In this document: positions 42,601 to 42,937 of the stretch, piece after piece
Layout of the letters: each line of letters begins with the position of its first letter
How positions within the stretch are numbered: the stretch's first letter is position 1
Assembly (NCBI RefSeq): GCF_001274725.1
Contig: NZ_LGUF01000007.1
Coordinates: 5,496,758 to 5,539,694 of the forward strand
From: Sporosarcina globispora
GTDB lineage: Bacteria; Bacillota; Bacilli; Bacillales; Cytobacillaceae
Length of the DNA: 42,937 bases
Reading direction: 5' to 3'
Translations under genes and position numbers: made by a program
The notes under the pieces: generated by a model
What the model saw: the letters and a program-made list of their open reading frames with translations, nothing else
Told to the model about the DNA's origin: nothing
Database searches by the model: none

Positions 42601-42629
42601 AATGTATCATATTGCAATTTAGTTTTCAA
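42601..42629 (-). promoter_or_regulatory. Probable sigma-A promoter of the hisS leader
   Basis: TTGAAA (42629-42624) and TACATT (42606-42601) are separated by 17 bases on the minus strand and lie about 25 bases before the leader peptide start. Confidence 0.55.
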
Positions 42630-42937
42630 TAACTTTTCTTAATCCTTCCCCTGCTGCTCTTTATCTCTTACAGACGTTAACTTTCGAAAGTTAGATATAA
42701 AATTTTTCAGTAAAATGTATATGCTTCTTAATTCACTGCAAATCTTTTTCTTGGAGAGTAATGATTTATCCCACTGAGAACACATTCGTATTTCCTAGTG
42801 CTGTATCAATTAAAAGAAGCATGAACTATGTTTGTCTTCAATAAAAAAGGCCGCCTGATGTGTTAATGTCCCCTTTAAGTAGACATTCAAAAAAACCTTC
42901 ATGTTACCATGGAGGAAAGAATGCTACTTGGAGGGGA
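42630..42937. other. Intergenic region at the right edge
   Basis: No gene is visible. It contains a perfect 16-bp palindrome TAACTTTCGAAAGTTA (42678-42693), a composite-repeat-like stretch aataaaaaaggccgcctga (42841-42859) and an inverted pair AATGTC/GACATT (about 42862-42887). The last bases (ggaggaaag, ggagggga) look like ribosome sites for a gene beyond the edge. Confidence 0.45.

Noticed and set aside
42423..42606. T-box leader for hisS
   Set aside because: No UGGNACC antiterminator bulge or T-box stem I pattern was found; the His-codon leader peptide explains the structure better.
1..42937. CRISPR arrays, tRNA or rRNA genes
   Set aside because: No regularly spaced repeats, cloverleaf sequences with CCA ends or rRNA signatures were recognised in the window.

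Overview
The window looks like the chromosome of a spore-forming Bacillaceae species (Bacillus, Cytobacillus or Mesobacillus type). It is AT-rich, uses strong AGGAGG-type ribosome binding sites, and carries a bacillithiol-dependent FosB, a BcrC-type undecaprenyl pyrophosphatase, FapR-like operators, a ydaO-type c-di-AMP riboswitch, a Ger(x)C germination-gene remnant and a YjgC-type formate dehydrogenase. Most genes lie on the minus strand in short units separated by intrinsic terminators.

Region 1 (1-11 kb) is rich in mobile elements. A group II intron runs off the left edge. A full-length but frameshifted IS110/IS1111-like element (1815-3641) and an internally deleted copy (5661-6512) follow. 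All three sit inside copies of one short interspersed repeat (core aactaaaCTGCCCCtttagtttaa split here as AACTAAA, CT, GCCCC, TTTAGTT). Downstream of the IS transposase is a candidate bridge RNA whose two loops carry guides matching that repeat and the element's own ends. Host genes here are a beta-helix protein, a secreted endonuclease/exonuclease/phosphatase-fold protein, a SnoaL-like protein, a RelP-type small alarmone synthetase flanked by two copies of a larger repeat, a uridine-kinase-like protein and an acetyltransferase.

Region 2 (11-20 kb) holds a GpsA paralogue, an exported D-aminoacylase-like amidohydrolase, a DUF998 membrane protein between 38-bp direct repeats, a stand-alone FabH behind a FapR-like site, a DUF4256 protein, and a dicarboxylate/amino-acid:cation symporter preceded by a c-di-AMP riboswitch.

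Region 3 (20-30 kb) has fosB, a pC194-like chloramphenicol acetyltransferase with a 9-residue leader peptide and SD-sequestering hairpin, bcrC, DUF3626, a dienelactone-hydrolase-like protein, a nitronate monooxygenase/FabK-like flavoprotein behind a good FapR operator, small membrane proteins, an MBL-fold hydrolase and two VOC-like proteins.

Region 4 (30-38 kb) holds a formate dehydrogenase unit (frameshifted fdhF, DUF1641, PsiE, MpsC/DUF2294), a DUF402 protein, and an ECF sigma/anti-sigma pair with a textbook autoregulatory ECF promoter.

Region 5 (38-43 kb) has PhzF, decayed grpB and histidine-phosphatase genes, a membrane-anchored Mrr-like protein, and a second-type histidyl-tRNA synthetase. 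Its leader encodes a short peptide with three consecutive His codons followed by competing hairpins and a terminator, which looks like ribosome-mediated attenuation rather than a T-box.

The strongest candidates for new biology are the His-codon leader attenuator before hisS and the bridge-RNA IS that targets a host repeat. The window also contains many broken genes: fdhF, the IS transposase, dinB, gerC, grpB, a histidine phosphatase, HAD and GNAT fragments, and several small ORFs with single lesions.
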